Shown here piece after piece: positions 1 to 8,569 of a stretch of DNA of 64,000 nucleotides (the stretch's first letter is position 1; each line of letters begins with the position of its first letter). Both the position numbers and the translations under genes were made by a program. The notes beneath the pieces are model-generated. The model was not told where the DNA came from. It searched no databases and was given only the letters and a program-made list of their open reading frames with translations. This DNA comes from Tunturibacter gelidoferens (lineage in GTDB: Bacteria; Acidobacteriota; Terriglobia; Terriglobales; Acidobacteriaceae). Location: contig NZ_CP132938.1 of the NCBI RefSeq assembly GCF_040358255.1, positions 5,022,001 through 5,086,000 on the forward strand, in the 5' to 3' direction.

Positions 1-199
1 TGCCAGGTTCACTGGGCTCAGATTTTGTGAGTGGCGTGAACTTGCCTGCCGCGACTTCGGTAGCTGAGGTGATCTCTATATGAGAGATCGTCATTGATGA
101 GAGGGCCTCACAGTTCGTGGCGAACGCGTGGGCCGGATTTGATACTCCGAGGAGGAATAGTACGACAAAGCTTCTATAGATGAATCGAGCGTGCTTCAT
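1..199 (-). CDS. Tannase/feruloyl esterase family protein, N-terminus only (runs off the window)
   Basis: The gene starts at 199 and leaves the window at base 1, so only 66 residues are visible. An ATG at 199 is preceded by an AAAGGA ribosome site. The peptide opens with a signal sequence (MKHARF, then a hydrophobic run ending near NPAHA) followed by a mature start with Cys-Glu-Ala-Leu, 'ITSA' and 'AAGKFTP'. That pattern is typical of the N-terminus of secreted tannases and feruloyl esterases, which cleave gallate or ferulate esters of plant polyphenols and cell walls. The catalytic Ser-Asp-His part lies outside the window. It follows the TonB receptor gene by 73 bases on the same strand, so the two probably form one transcript for import and hydrolysis of an aromatic ester. 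The family call rests on this short stretch alone. Confidence 0.6.
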   Translation of the reverse strand, partial: MKHARFIYRSFVVLFLLGVSNPAHAFATNCEALSSMTISHIEITSATEVAAGKFTPLTKSEPSEPG

Positions 200-272
200 A
201 GAAATCTGTTCCTTTATCGGTCTTGCAAGAGTTGAGTGCGGCAAATTTGAACCGATTTGGAAAGATTCCCGT

Positions 273-3200
273 TCACCAGATCAACTTCAGTCCGAACTGC
301 AACTGTCTGGCTGTCGTGGTTGTCGAACTAATCTGCCCTGCCGTCGCATTGGTCGAATACGTCAGAGCATCAGGCGAACCCGTCTGGGCGAACAGCACAC
401 GATCTCCACCGTTTGAACCCGTCGGTATCGCGAAGTTAGCGCGATTGAAGATGTTGAAGGCCTCTACTCTGAACTGCGCGTTGAAGCTCTCCGACAAGGC
501 GGGGATTCTGGTGTTTTTGAATAACGACATGTCGAAGTTTTTCAAGCCTGGGCCAATCAGGGTATTACGCCCTGCATTCCCGAGGTACTTGCCCGGATAG
601 GCGAAGCATTGCGTCTTGATGTAGGTCGGCGGATGACCTCCGGTGCGTCTTACAAGACCAACGGCGGAATCACAACCGGGAGCCGCCACACGGTTCGCGA
701 TACCGTAGATATCTCCCCCATGGTTCTTGATGCCCATTGGATCGCCACTCACCATCGCGGTAAACGGTGTTCCCGTGCTGGCCTGGAAGATGCCTCCAAG
801 TTGCCATCCATTGCTGAGGACACGAACGGGTCCGATGGTTGTCTTCGTGCCAGGGATCTGCCAGAGATAGTTGATGACGAGATTCTGAGCAATGTTGAAG
901 TCTGCGAGACCTCTTCTCTGGTGTGGATCAAAGTAGAATGGCAATTGCAGGAGAGTGTTGAGGAAGGTATCGCCGCTGATCGTGGCGGAACCTTCATCGA
1001 TTGCCTTCCCCCAGGTGTACGAGCCTTGAAGCTGCAGACCGTGGGAGAGCAGTTTTTTGACGCCTACATTCAATCCGTCATAACTCGACATCCCATTCCA
1101 CAAATAGCCGCTCACCCCGGCAACATTCGAGTGGGTATTTACCGGAGGCGTACCTGCGGGAGCTCCCATGTAGCCTTGAGGTGTGCGAATCGGAAGGACT
1201 AGATTCTGGTCCCATTGTCCGGGCTGGTGAAGGCCATGGGAACCGACATATCCCGTGGTCAAGGTGATACTGCCAGGAAACTCTTGCTGGACGCTCAGGT
1301 TCCATTCCATGATGTAATTGCGCTTGGGATTCTGCTCCATGTGCAGGTAGTTCAGCGCGCCTGATGCGGCAATGAGAGGATAGGCGCCATTCGTGAACGC
1401 CCCAGCTAACGCTGCAGAGTTGTTCGAGCTACCGGTCTGGTAGAACGGCGCGTCCGTCTCTGACTGGACCTGGAAGAGATAGAGCAGGGGCAGTGAATCG
1501 TAAACGCCAAATCCACCGCGTACGGCCGTCTTGCCGTTCTGGAAGGGAGACCATCCAAAGCCGACACGTGGCGCGACATTCTTGAGTGTGGGGTTATTGA
1601 AATAGGGATTGCCGAGTCTCGGTTGCGCGTCCGTCACATTCACCAACGTAGCTATCTTTCCCTTGCTCTCCGTGGGCACAGTGGAAATTTCATAGCGCAG
1701 ACCCATGTTCAGAGTCAGGTTCGGGCGAAAACGCCAATCGTCCTGAATATACGCTCCGACGACAGACTGACGAAGGTCGCGGGGAGAGATGCCGTTGCCA
1801 AGCGGGGAGCTGAAGGCGGACGGCTTGTTCGTAAGGAACGATTGGAGATCTGGAAAGGTAAAATTGCCGTTCGGATTCAACGCTCCGAGGCCATTGTTTT
1901 GCATACGCTCAAAGGCGAATCCAAATTTGAGCGCATGGGTTCCGCGCGTCCAGAATGCATCGTCGTACGCCTGGTAGGAGTTGTAGTGGTAATCGAACTC
2001 TCCCACAGAACCCAGACCGCCGGGATATTGCACCAGCGAGGTTACGTTCACGACCGGAGCAGCGCGACCCGGCACAGCCCCAAGGGAGGTGTCTGCTGCC
2101 AATGGATTCAGAGCACTTAGGGTCAAGGGTGCTTTCGAGACGACGCGACTGAAGCCGAATCGCGCCGAATTGAGAAGGACTGAACTAAACACATGAGTGT
2201 CTTCAATCGTGGCAAGTTGACGTTTTGAAAGTGTGCCAATCAGCTTGCTGCCTAGAGTGTCGGGTCCGGTAGTTTTCCCATTGTCAAAGAGATAGGTCCC
2301 ATACAAAGTGTTTGCGTTGCTGAGCTTATGGTCAGTGCGGGTGGTAAAAAAGTCCTCGCTCGTTACCTGCGCGCCGACGAATGAGTATGTACCGGTATTT
2401 CCCGTGGAATCGAGGGGGCCAGTGGGAAGAGGATAAAGGGCAAGGAACTTCGTTACACTTGGGGCGACGGCCACCGTCACTGGCCCCGTGGAGCACTTAG
2501 AACAAAGGATGCCCTGACGCGCGGCTGGCGAAGGGACGTTGCTGGGACCAAATGTTACACCGAGATTTTGTCGCACCCCCTCGTAGTTGCCGAAGATGAA
2601 GGTGTGGTCTCTCCATATCGGGCCACCTGCGGATCCGCCAAACTGGTTCCGCTTGAAGGCGGGAATCTTTGCCCCATCGAAGTAATTGCGTGCGTCTAGA
2701 GCGCTATTGCGGATGAATTCGAATGCGCTGCCATGAAAGCTATTGCTGCCAGACCGGGTGATTGCATTCAGGACACCTCCTGCTGTCTTACCGTACGACG
2801 CGTCCGCATTGCCGGTCACTACCGAGAATTCCTGGATTGAATCGACTCCCAGGTCGACACCGAGAATGCTCCCTGGCGCTCCGTTGGCATAGTCGTTGAT
2901 GCTGATTCCATCGAGACGATAGTTATTCTGTTCCGGGCGGTTCCCAGCAATCGATAACTGGTTTCCTAAGCCGCGGTTGTCACGAGTGTTGTTAATACCG
3001 ACTGTCGCCTGGGTCCGCACCGTCGCGACACCGGGCTGCAAGACCGCCAGAGAAGTCCAGTCACGTCCGTTCAAAGGAAGCTCGACGATCTTCTTTGAAT
3101 CGACAACTTCGCTTACGCTTGAAGTTGTCGCGTCAACGGTTGGAGCGCTTGCAGCTACGTCAACAACCTCCGCAGATTGTCCTATTTTCAAAGTGAGGTT

Positions 3201-3557
3201 GACAGACTGTCTTGCGCCAACGGTCAACGTGATGTTTGAAGCAACTTCGGTATTGAAGCCCTGTCCCTTCGCGGTTACTTCGTACTTTCCTGCCGGCAGG
3301 TCAGGGGCTTGGTAAAAGCCATCTTTATTTGTCGTCAGCTGGCGACTCGAATTTGTCTCCGTGCTCCGGACGGTGATCAGGGCACCAGGCACGACCGCCC
3401 CTGTGGAATCGGTGATCGTGCCGGCAATTGTTCCTCCCTCTACCTGTGCGTGTAGCGTTCGCGGTGCTCCTGCTGCGGCCAACAGTGACACAAGAACTAC
3501 CACCAGGTAGAGGCTGCACGTACGCCCGCGTCTTGTCTTCGTGATGGTCACTTTCAT
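273..3557 (-). CDS. Oar-like TonB-dependent receptor with carboxypeptidase-regulatory domain
   Basis: A protein of 1094 residues. I chose the ATG at 3557 because AGGAGG sits four bases upstream and the product then begins with a proper signal peptide (MKVTITKTRRG, hydrophobic core, cut after LHAQ near residue 38). Residues about 40-125 form a carboxypeptidase-regulatory-like beta-sandwich (GTITDSTGAVVPGA, then 'NKDGFYQAPDLPAGKYEV'). A plug domain follows (LPLNGRDWTSL, 'GGVLNAITRSGSN'), then a long outer-membrane barrel with many aromatic strands ending in 'LKLIW'. This architecture is abundant in acidobacteria, where such receptors are thought to import oligosaccharides or other large ligands. 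A tannase/feruloyl-esterase gene lies just downstream and a two-component system just upstream, so an aromatic ester is a reasonable ligand guess. Substrate is inference; family is secure. Confidence 0.93.
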   Translation of the reverse strand: MKVTITKTRRGRTCSLYLVVVLVSLLAAAGAPRTLHAQVEGGTIAGTITDSTGAVVPGALITVRSTETNSSRQLTTNKDGFYQAPDLPAGKYEVTAKGQGFNTEVASNITLTVGARQSVNLTLKIGQSAEVVDVAASAPTVDATTSSVSEVVDSKKIVELPLNGRDWTSLAVLQPGVATVRTQATVGINNTRDNRGLGNQLSIAGNRPEQNNYRLDGISINDYANGAPGSILGVDLGVDSIQEFSVVTGNADASYGKTAGGVLNAITRSGSNSFHGSAFEFIRNSALDARNYFDGAKIPAFKRNQFGGSAGGPIWRDHTFIFGNYEGVRQNLGVTFGPSNVPSPAARQGILCSKCSTGPVTVAVAPSVTKFLALYPLPTGPLDSTGNTGTYSFVGAQVTSEDFFTTRTDHKLSNANTLYGTYLFDNGKTTGPDTLGSKLIGTLSKRQLATIEDTHVFSSVLLNSARFGFSRVVSKAPLTLSALNPLAADTSLGAVPGRAAPVVNVTSLVQYPGGLGSVGEFDYHYNSYQAYDDAFWTRGTHALKFGFAFERMQNNGLGALNPNGNFTFPDLQSFLTNKPSAFSSPLGNGISPRDLRQSVVGAYIQDDWRFRPNLTLNMGLRYEISTVPTESKGKIATLVNVTDAQPRLGNPYFNNPTLKNVAPRVGFGWSPFQNGKTAVRGGFGVYDSLPLLYLFQVQSETDAPFYQTGSSNNSAALAGAFTNGAYPLIAASGALNYLHMEQNPKRNYIMEWNLSVQQEFPGSITLTTGYVGSHGLHQPGQWDQNLVLPIRTPQGYMGAPAGTPPVNTHSNVAGVSGYLWNGMSSYDGLNVGVKKLLSHGLQLQGSYTWGKAIDEGSATISGDTFLNTLLQLPFYFDPHQRRGLADFNIAQNLVINYLWQIPGTKTTIGPVRVLSNGWQLGGIFQASTGTPFTAMVSGDPMGIKNHGGDIYGIANRVAAPGCDSAVGLVRRTGGHPPTYIKTQCFAYPGKYLGNAGRNTLIGPGLKNFDMSLFKNTRIPALSESFNAQFRVEAFNIFNRANFAIPTGSNGGDRVLFAQTGSPDALTYSTNATAGQISSTTTTARQLQFGLKLIW

Positions 3558-3730
3558 GTCGCCTCCTGAGGTGCCGTTCTGCCCTTCCCATCCAAGTAGC
3601 CTTAAATGCGATATTTTGCAGCATGGGCCTACTATCTGAAGGAAGTGAGCCAACCGTAACGGTTCCTGCATGAACAGGCGATTACTAAGCTAACTCGGCA
3701 AATTCATTCAGCGTTCATTTTGGATTGGCG

Positions 3731-5212
3731 TCAAGACATCTCAAGCTGCTGTTCAACCTGCAAAACAATCGGCAACACGCAGACGAATGTACTTCCCTCT
3801 CGATTTGATTGCTCAAGCCAGAGAGAGCCTCCATGAGCTTCGGCGATAGTGCGGGCGATCGGCAGGCCTAAGCCGGCACCACTCGTCGTATCCGATCTGT
3901 TCTCCTCTTGCGAATGGCCCGGATTCACCCGATAAAACCTCTGAAATATCAGGCCGTGGTGTTCCGCTTCGATCCCCTTACCGGTATCTCTGATTGACAC
4001 CCGGTACTCACCTTCGTACTTTTCGAGACTCACGAATACTTCACCCTCGGCACGGGTATGTTTTACCGCATTCGTCAGCAGATTGATGAAAATGCGCCGC
4101 AACAGGTCCTCGTCTCCTTGAGCTGGCGCTTCCTCAAGCGATTCAATGTGAATACGTATCCCCTTTGCGGTCGCGAGCCACCCAACACTTCGAATGGTAT
4201 CCAGCAAAAGCTCATCCAAATGAAATGCCGTACGTTGCAGAACAAGGCCGCCCGAGTCTGCCCTTGCCAAACAAAACATATCCTCTACAACCCTGCTTAA
4301 TCGGCGTCCTTCTTCCTGAATCACCCCGAGGGAATGGCGATAATCCTCATCCTCTTTCGGTTTGTCCAGTTGCAATGTAATCGCAGCCGTACTGCAGATT
4401 ATCGATAGCGGTGTTCTCAGTTCATGGGAGGCGTCTGCCATGAAATGTTTCTGAAGGTGAAATGAGGTACTTAGCCGGGAGAGCAGGTCATTAAAGGTGT
4501 TGGCTAGACGGCCTAGCTCATCCGGCGAGTCGGAGACTGGGAATCGCTGATCAATATTTTCGGCACTAATGCGCAAAGCGTGTTCCGACATCGCCAATAC
4601 AGGCGCAAAACTTTTTCTGACAAGAAACCAGCCAGCTAACCCAGCGAGCAGTAAGCCGATTGGCACTCCCACCAAAAGTATTCTGCGCCCGGTTTTCAAT
4701 TGGACTAGAAGCGAGTCAAGGGACCGGCTTGCGACAACGATATACGTCCGGCCCACAGGCTGAAGAGTGATGTGAACCACGGCTACACGACGGAGTCCGG
4801 TTTTGTCATTCGCCTTCACTGTGTAGAGATGAACTTCACCATCTGCTAGCGATGCGACACCCGGGACTACAAACTCTTCACTTATGCCAATCGGCTTTTC
4901 TGCGAGCAGATTGCCATAGGAGTCATAGATAGAGAGCGTGTACCCCGAAAAACTCAGTATTCTTACGGCATCTCGAGCTGCCAGTTCATCCAGCCCACTT
5001 TCGCTGAGCCCATGTTGGAGGATCGCCACTGTCGCATCTTCTATCGAGGTGAGTACGGCGTCTGATTTACCGTAGAAATTTCTGCTGAGTAGCGCGTAAA
5101 TTACATAGCTCAACACAGCCATGAACAATGCGAGAACAGCTACGTGCCAAAGTGTGAGGCGTAGCAGGGTGGAGGATGTCTTCTGCTCTTTAGTTCTCTG
5201 AAATAAGCGCAT
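3731..5212 (-). CDS. Sensor histidine kinase of an OmpR-type two-component system
   Basis: A 493-residue inner-membrane sensor kinase, counted from the ATG at 5212, which has a GGGAAGG ribosome site. An in-frame upstream start exists at 5293 but lies deep inside the response-regulator gene. Transmembrane helices sit near residues 19-43 and 178-197 and enclose a periplasmic sensing region of about 130 residues. A HAMP linker follows (about 198-250), then the dimerisation helix with the phospho-acceptor His263 in 'ADASHELRTPLS'. The ATPase domain shows the N box (NLLTNAVKHT), G1 (DTGKGI) and G2 (GAGLGLPIARTIAE). Its start overlaps the end of the regulator gene by 23 bases, so the pair is translationally coupled. 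The overall form resembles the CusS/QseC group. The TonB receptor lies 173 bases downstream and is the likeliest target, by position only. Confidence 0.92.
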   Translation of the reverse strand: MRLFQRTKEQKTSSTLLRLTLWHVAVLALFMAVLSYVIYALLSRNFYGKSDAVLTSIEDATVAILQHGLSESGLDELAARDAVRILSFSGYTLSIYDSYGNLLAEKPIGISEEFVVPGVASLADGEVHLYTVKANDKTGLRRVAVVHITLQPVGRTYIVVASRSLDSLLVQLKTGRRILLVGVPIGLLLAGLAGWFLVRKSFAPVLAMSEHALRISAENIDQRFPVSDSPDELGRLANTFNDLLSRLSTSFHLQKHFMADASHELRTPLSIICSTAAITLQLDKPKEDEDYRHSLGVIQEEGRRLSRVVEDMFCLARADSGGLVLQRTAFHLDELLLDTIRSVGWLATAKGIRIHIESLEEAPAQGDEDLLRRIFINLLTNAVKHTRAEGEVFVSLEKYEGEYRVSIRDTGKGIEAEHHGLIFQRFYRVNPGHSQEENRSDTTSGAGLGLPIARTIAEAHGGSLWLEQSNREGSTFVCVLPIVLQVEQQLEMS

Positions 5213-5864
5213 AGCCTTCCCCGCGACGGGTACGCAATAGCTTATTGTCATATCCCGAATCGATCTTTCGCCTGAGTCGAAGGATATAGACATCGATTAC
5301 ATTGGAGAAGGCATCGAAATTTTCATCCCACGCGTGTTCCGAGAGCTCTTCGCGAGATACAAGCTTTCCGCTTTTCCGCCCAAGATACTCAAGAATCGCA
5401 TATTCTTTTGCTGTCAGGTTGATTTTCTGTTCGCAGCGCGTGACCGACCGTGCTCCTGTATCAATGCGCAGATCCCCGACCTGAATGCATTCCGTATAAG
5501 TTGTGGTGCCGCGACGCAGGAGTGCCCGAATCCGGGCGAGAAGTTCGGAATACTCATACGGTTTCGTCAGATAGTCATCTGCGCCGGTATCGAGACCTTT
5601 TACCCGGTCCTGGACCGAATCGCGTGCCGTGAGAATAAGGATAGGAAGACTATGGCCTGTAGCCCGCACCGTCTTGCAGATACTGAATCCATCTTGCCCA
5701 GGCAGCACCAGGTCAAGAATGATCAAGTCGTAGGTATTGACTGCCACCTTGTAAAGAGCCTCTTCCGATTTACTCGCAATATCAACGGAATAACCTTGAT
5801 TGCGGAGTCCTTTCGCGAGCATCTGCGCGGCTTTCGGCTCGTCTTCCACTAGCAGAATACGCAT
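5190..5864 (-). CDS. OmpR/PhoB-family response regulator
   Basis: A 224-residue regulator. The receiver domain (1-115) has the acidic pair in 'VEDEP', phospho-acceptor Asp51 in 'LIILDLVLPGQDG', Thr79 and Lys101 in 'LTKPYE', so all key residues are present. The C-terminal winged-helix DNA-binding domain (about 125-222) shows 'LTAKEYAILEYLGR' and 'NVIDVYILRLRRKID', and ends with 'RRGEGYAL', which is typical for OmpR/PhoB proteins. It is the first gene of a minus-strand pair with the overlapping sensor kinase. A binding-protein gene reads away from it on the plus strand, leaving almost no intergenic space, so the regulator promoter must overlap the 5' end of that gene. Expected role: phosphorylation-dependent control of the neighbouring receptor/esterase genes; this target is inferred. 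Confidence 0.93.
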   Translation of the reverse strand: MRILLVEDEPKAAQMLAKGLRNQGYSVDIASKSEEALYKVAVNTYDLIILDLVLPGQDGFSICKTVRATGHSLPILILTARDSVQDRVKGLDTGADDYLTKPYEYSELLARIRALLRRGTTTYTECIQVGDLRIDTGARSVTRCEQKINLTAKEYAILEYLGRKSGKLVSREELSEHAWDENFDAFSNVIDVYILRLRRKIDSGYDNKLLRTRRGEGYALISEN

Positions 5865-5881
5865 GCAGACCTCCGAGCCAG

Positions 5882-7000
5882 GTGCGAGCCGGGAGAGGAT
5901 TAGGCTGTGCTACCATTGGCGTTCCATCATACTATCAGGCTCCCACAGTGCTCCTACATAATCCCAAGATAGCTGCCTGCAGACAAGCCGTTGCACTCAT
6001 GGCACTATTTTTAACATCCTTGAGTTCGCTCGCTCCGGCCATTGCTGCGGTTAGGCATGCCCCCCGGATAAGCGTTCGGTTAGCGGTGAGTTCGCGGCCG
6101 GGGAATATCGTCTATCTTCAGCTCGATCTGGCCAAGGCTCTGCATTATTTTAAAGATGAGGGTCTGGACGTCCAATTCAAATTCTATGAGGGCGGTCCTA
6201 ATACTGCGAAGGCGCTTGAGGACGGTCAAGTAGAGTTCTCTGGCAACTCCATCGATCACGCGGTATATACGCGCAACGCTCCAAGACCTTTAAAGATGCT
6301 AGCGGCCTTTACCGACTTACCCGCAGTTACACTTACCGTGCGTCGGAGCCTTCGTGCCCAGATTCGTTCAATCAAAGACCTTCGAGGAAGACGCATCGGC
6401 ATTGCTGCCCTCAATTCAGGGACGCATGTGATTCTAGCTTCAGTCTTGAAATCCGCTGGTGTTCCCTTGGACGCAGTTTCGATCATTCCTGTAGGTCATA
6501 CCGATCAGATGATCGCCGCTATGAAGCGTGGCGACATCGATGCTGCTGTTAGTACTGATCCAGCAGCGATGCGGCTCCTGATCAGCGGTAATGCGTCATT
6601 GCTGCTTGACCTTGTGACTTACGAGGAGACACAGCGTGTTTTTACCGGATCCTATGCGTTTACGGGCCTCATGACACGATCGGACGTCATCGCGCACCGG
6701 CAGGCCGTAGTCCAGGGGATGGTCAACGCGGTCATAAGGGCCAATCAATTCATTGCAACGCACAGTGCAGCAGATATTGCAGATGCATTGCCCATGTCTG
6801 CCAAACATGACCGGTATGTCTTTGTTAAAAGCATCGAACACACACGCCCTTCCTTTTCCAAAGATGGAATCGTCACGGCGGAAGGAGTAGCGAACAACAT
6901 CAAATCGCAAAAGGCTCTGGGATTGGTCGCGTCTGATCAAACATTGGACCCTTCCGAGTTCTTTGATATGCGGTTCGCTATGCATACCAATCATCGATAG
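5882..7000 (+). CDS. NMT1/THI5-like ABC transporter substrate-binding protein
   Basis: Up to 372 residues. The start is uncertain: GTG at 5882 gives the longest form, GTG at 5948 gives a good signal peptide (LLHNPKIAACRQ then a hydrophobic core ending APAIAA), and ATG at 5999 would remove its basic part. The mature protein shows the pattern of the nitrate/sulfonate/taurine and NMT1/THI5 binding-protein superfamily: 'RPGNIVYLQLDLAKALHYF', 'DEGLDVQFKFYEGG', 'ALEDGQVEFSG' and 'IKDLRGRRIGIAALNSGTH'. Such proteins deliver small organic anions, aromatic acids or thiamine precursors to an ABC importer. No permease or ATPase gene is adjacent, so it is an orphan here or uses a distant transporter. Its head-to-head position with the response-regulator gene suggests co-regulation. 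The ligand cannot be read from the sequence. Confidence 0.85.
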   Translation: MRAGRGLGCATIGVPSYYQAPTVLLHNPKIAACRQAVALMALFLTSLSSLAPAIAAVRHAPRISVRLAVSSRPGNIVYLQLDLAKALHYFKDEGLDVQFKFYEGGPNTAKALEDGQVEFSGNSIDHAVYTRNAPRPLKMLAAFTDLPAVTLTVRRSLRAQIRSIKDLRGRRIGIAALNSGTHVILASVLKSAGVPLDAVSIIPVGHTDQMIAAMKRGDIDAAVSTDPAAMRLLISGNASLLLDLVTYEETQRVFTGSYAFTGLMTRSDVIAHRQAVVQGMVNAVIRANQFIATHSAADIADALPMSAKHDRYVFVKSIEHTRPSFSKDGIVTAEGVANNIKSQKALGLVASDQTLDPSEFFDMRFAMHTNHR

Positions 7001-7314
7001 ATTAGGTTCGTGATCTGGGACGCACGCTGCGGCACGCACACCTTTGTCTGATGACAACTTGGATCGGTGCAAGCGATAAGCCGACTTCCGAGGACCTATC
7101 GATGCTGAAAAAGAACTTTCACCGCCTGCGCAGCATTTCATAACTCTGAACCACGAATAGTTCTGACAATTTCACAGGAGAGGAAGCCTTTTCCAAGATC
7201 GCAACGATGCTCGGAGCAGGCTAAAGAGGTACCTAGACGAAGGCAAAGGCGTACCGCTAGGCTCCGTGTGGGAGATATTGGTCCGGTTCAATCGTCTGCA
7301 AAGGAGAAGATCGG
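7001..7314. other. Gene-free stretch after the binding-protein gene
   Basis: I see no credible coding region, RNA or repeat here. Open frames on the minus strand across 6.6-7.1 kb are antisense to the binding-protein gene. Confidence 0.5.
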
Positions 7315-7527
7315 CTAGTCTGGGATCGCTTCTAAGGATCTGAGGACAGCGTCGCGACGGCGTAGGAGCCTGGCATGGTCGTCTTCAAAGAAGATCATTT
7401 CTTTATTCGCGACGACCGTTCCCACGCCTGCGTATTCGCTAAGCAGCTTCAGCCCTTGTTTCGAGTTGAAGTCGATCGCCGTGTTGAGTTGTTCCAATTC
7501 TTTGACGAGTGTTTCTCTGGTAGTCAT
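7315..7527 (-). CDS. Small hypothetical protein, coiled-coil-like
   Basis: A 70-residue product starting at the ATG at 7527. The composition looks like a real small protein. It is charged and helix-prone, beginning MTTRETLVKELEQLNTAI and ending 'RLLRRRDAVLRSLEAIPD', with a central segment rich in Gly and Val. It probably forms an alpha-helical hairpin. The ribosome site is weak (TAGGG). No family is recognised and the neighbours give no hint of function. It stands alone between the catabolic genes and a gene-poor stretch. The amino-acid bias and lack of an overlapping better frame are the only support. Confidence 0.45.
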   Translation of the reverse strand: MTTRETLVKELEQLNTAIDFNSKQGLKLLSEYAGVGTVVANKEMIFFEDDHARLLRRRDAVLRSLEAIPD

Positions 7528-8042
7528 GCCCTACACTTTGCAATCAGGCCCGCGGCACGGCCAATCCCTCGAAAGTCACAGATCAGTTGCGTATGGAGAA
7601 ACGCGCTCAAACTTTATTGTGACCGTTCGTATTTCACGGATACCGTTGGAATGCCTTGCCGCGCTGTCGAAACTCTCAGATAGGAAATTAATTTGCCGCT
7701 CGTATTGATCGGCGGGGTGAAGACGACCGAGCGGAGGTGTCTTATGGAAGGGGCTTCACTCAGGTTAGCACCACCGCATTCCACCCGCCGCTGCGGCTAT
7801 CTTGATGCTGTGCTCGTTGAAAATGCCTGGAACCTAGCTGAGGAACTTGCGCCAGATGTCTGGAATCGTTGCACTCAGACAATCCACTCAAAAAGTAATC
7901 ACCATTGTGGATTGTGAAACATGAAGTGCACTCTATGGGCGAGTTCCGCAAGAACGATCCAAAAAAGAACGGAGACTAAACAGACATTACGCAGTCCGAT
8001 GAAAGCTTCAAAGCAATCTGATTGCGTCCGGACCGGTGTAAT
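7528..8042. other. Gene-poor stretch
   Basis: Only short frames with no recognisable products occur here. It may be decayed sequence to the left of the dispersed repeat at 8043. No RNA gene or long hairpin was found. Confidence 0.4.
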
Positions 8043-8189
8043 TTCGGTTTCTGAATGCGCGGAATGGTTGACCCCACCATCGATAATCGCTGTTTGCATA
8101 GATCAAATGGTAAAGCGCACTCACGTGCCAGCGTTGACAAAACGCAATGTCCGATGAGCGCATTCCCATTCTGGATCTAATGAAGGTTG
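8043..8189 (+). repeat. Dispersed ~140-bp repeat, copy A
   Basis: This segment matches 45859-45998 in the same orientation. Both begin with the same 14 bases (TTCGGTTTCTGAAT). They then share 'CCATCGATAATCGC', 'ATAGATCAAATGGTAAAGCG', 'GATGAGCGCATTCC' and 'GGATCTAA', and end in GAAGGTTG. Divergent gaps between these blocks show the repeat is old. Copy A runs into the 3' end of the DUF3037-like gene and supplies that gene's last residues and stop codon. It is not recognised as the end of a known element. Confidence 0.7.
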
Positions 8190-8569
8190 TCGAAATGCTC
8201 TTGCCAAGACGAAGATCCGCGAACAGTCTCAAAGAACTCTCGGATCACTTCATTTAAGTCTTGCTCTGAGCAAGATCCCGACACGAAGGCGCGAATGGGG
8301 CCAACATTCAGATTGGCTAAACGCCCAAACAAAGAGGCAGTCGAACTCTGTTCGCTACTTTTAAGCCGAAGATCTTCTAAGAAGGTTTCGATTTCACCAA
8401 CCTCCCATTGGGAGGCAACTCCAATCTTCGCTTCCCACTGTCGCAGGACAAAAGTCTGTAAGGTGTATGAACCCAGCTCATGCAGTCGCACGACCACGAC
8501 GAAAGGCACTCCGTGTGTCTGGAGTTCTGAGGTCGTGTATTCCAAGATCTGATAATCGCAGAGATTCAT
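8177..8569 (-). CDS. DUF3037-like partner of the HipA-like kinase, copy A (C-terminus altered)
   Basis: A 130-residue protein that starts inside the upstream kinase gene; the overlap is 92 bases. It begins MNLCDYQILEYTTSEL and contains 'VVVVRLHELGSYTLQTFVLR', 'FLEDLRLKSSEQ' and 'NLNVGPIRAFVSGSCSEQDL'. The layout (N-terminal tyrosine-rich beta strands, a later 'GPIR' element, a terminal helix) resembles DUF3037 proteins, which commonly accompany HipA-like kinases. The exact domain call is tentative. The copy at 43966-44388 is about ten residues longer. Here the reading frame runs into the dispersed repeat at 8043-8189 and stops, replacing the normal C-terminal tail. The biochemical role is unknown. 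Overlap with the kinase suggests the two proteins act together. Confidence 0.6.
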   Translation of the reverse strand: MNLCDYQILEYTTSELQTHGVPFVVVVRLHELGSYTLQTFVLRQWEAKIGVASQWEVGEIETFLEDLRLKSSEQSSTASLFGRLANLNVGPIRAFVSGSCSEQDLNEVIREFFETVRGSSSWQEHFDNLH

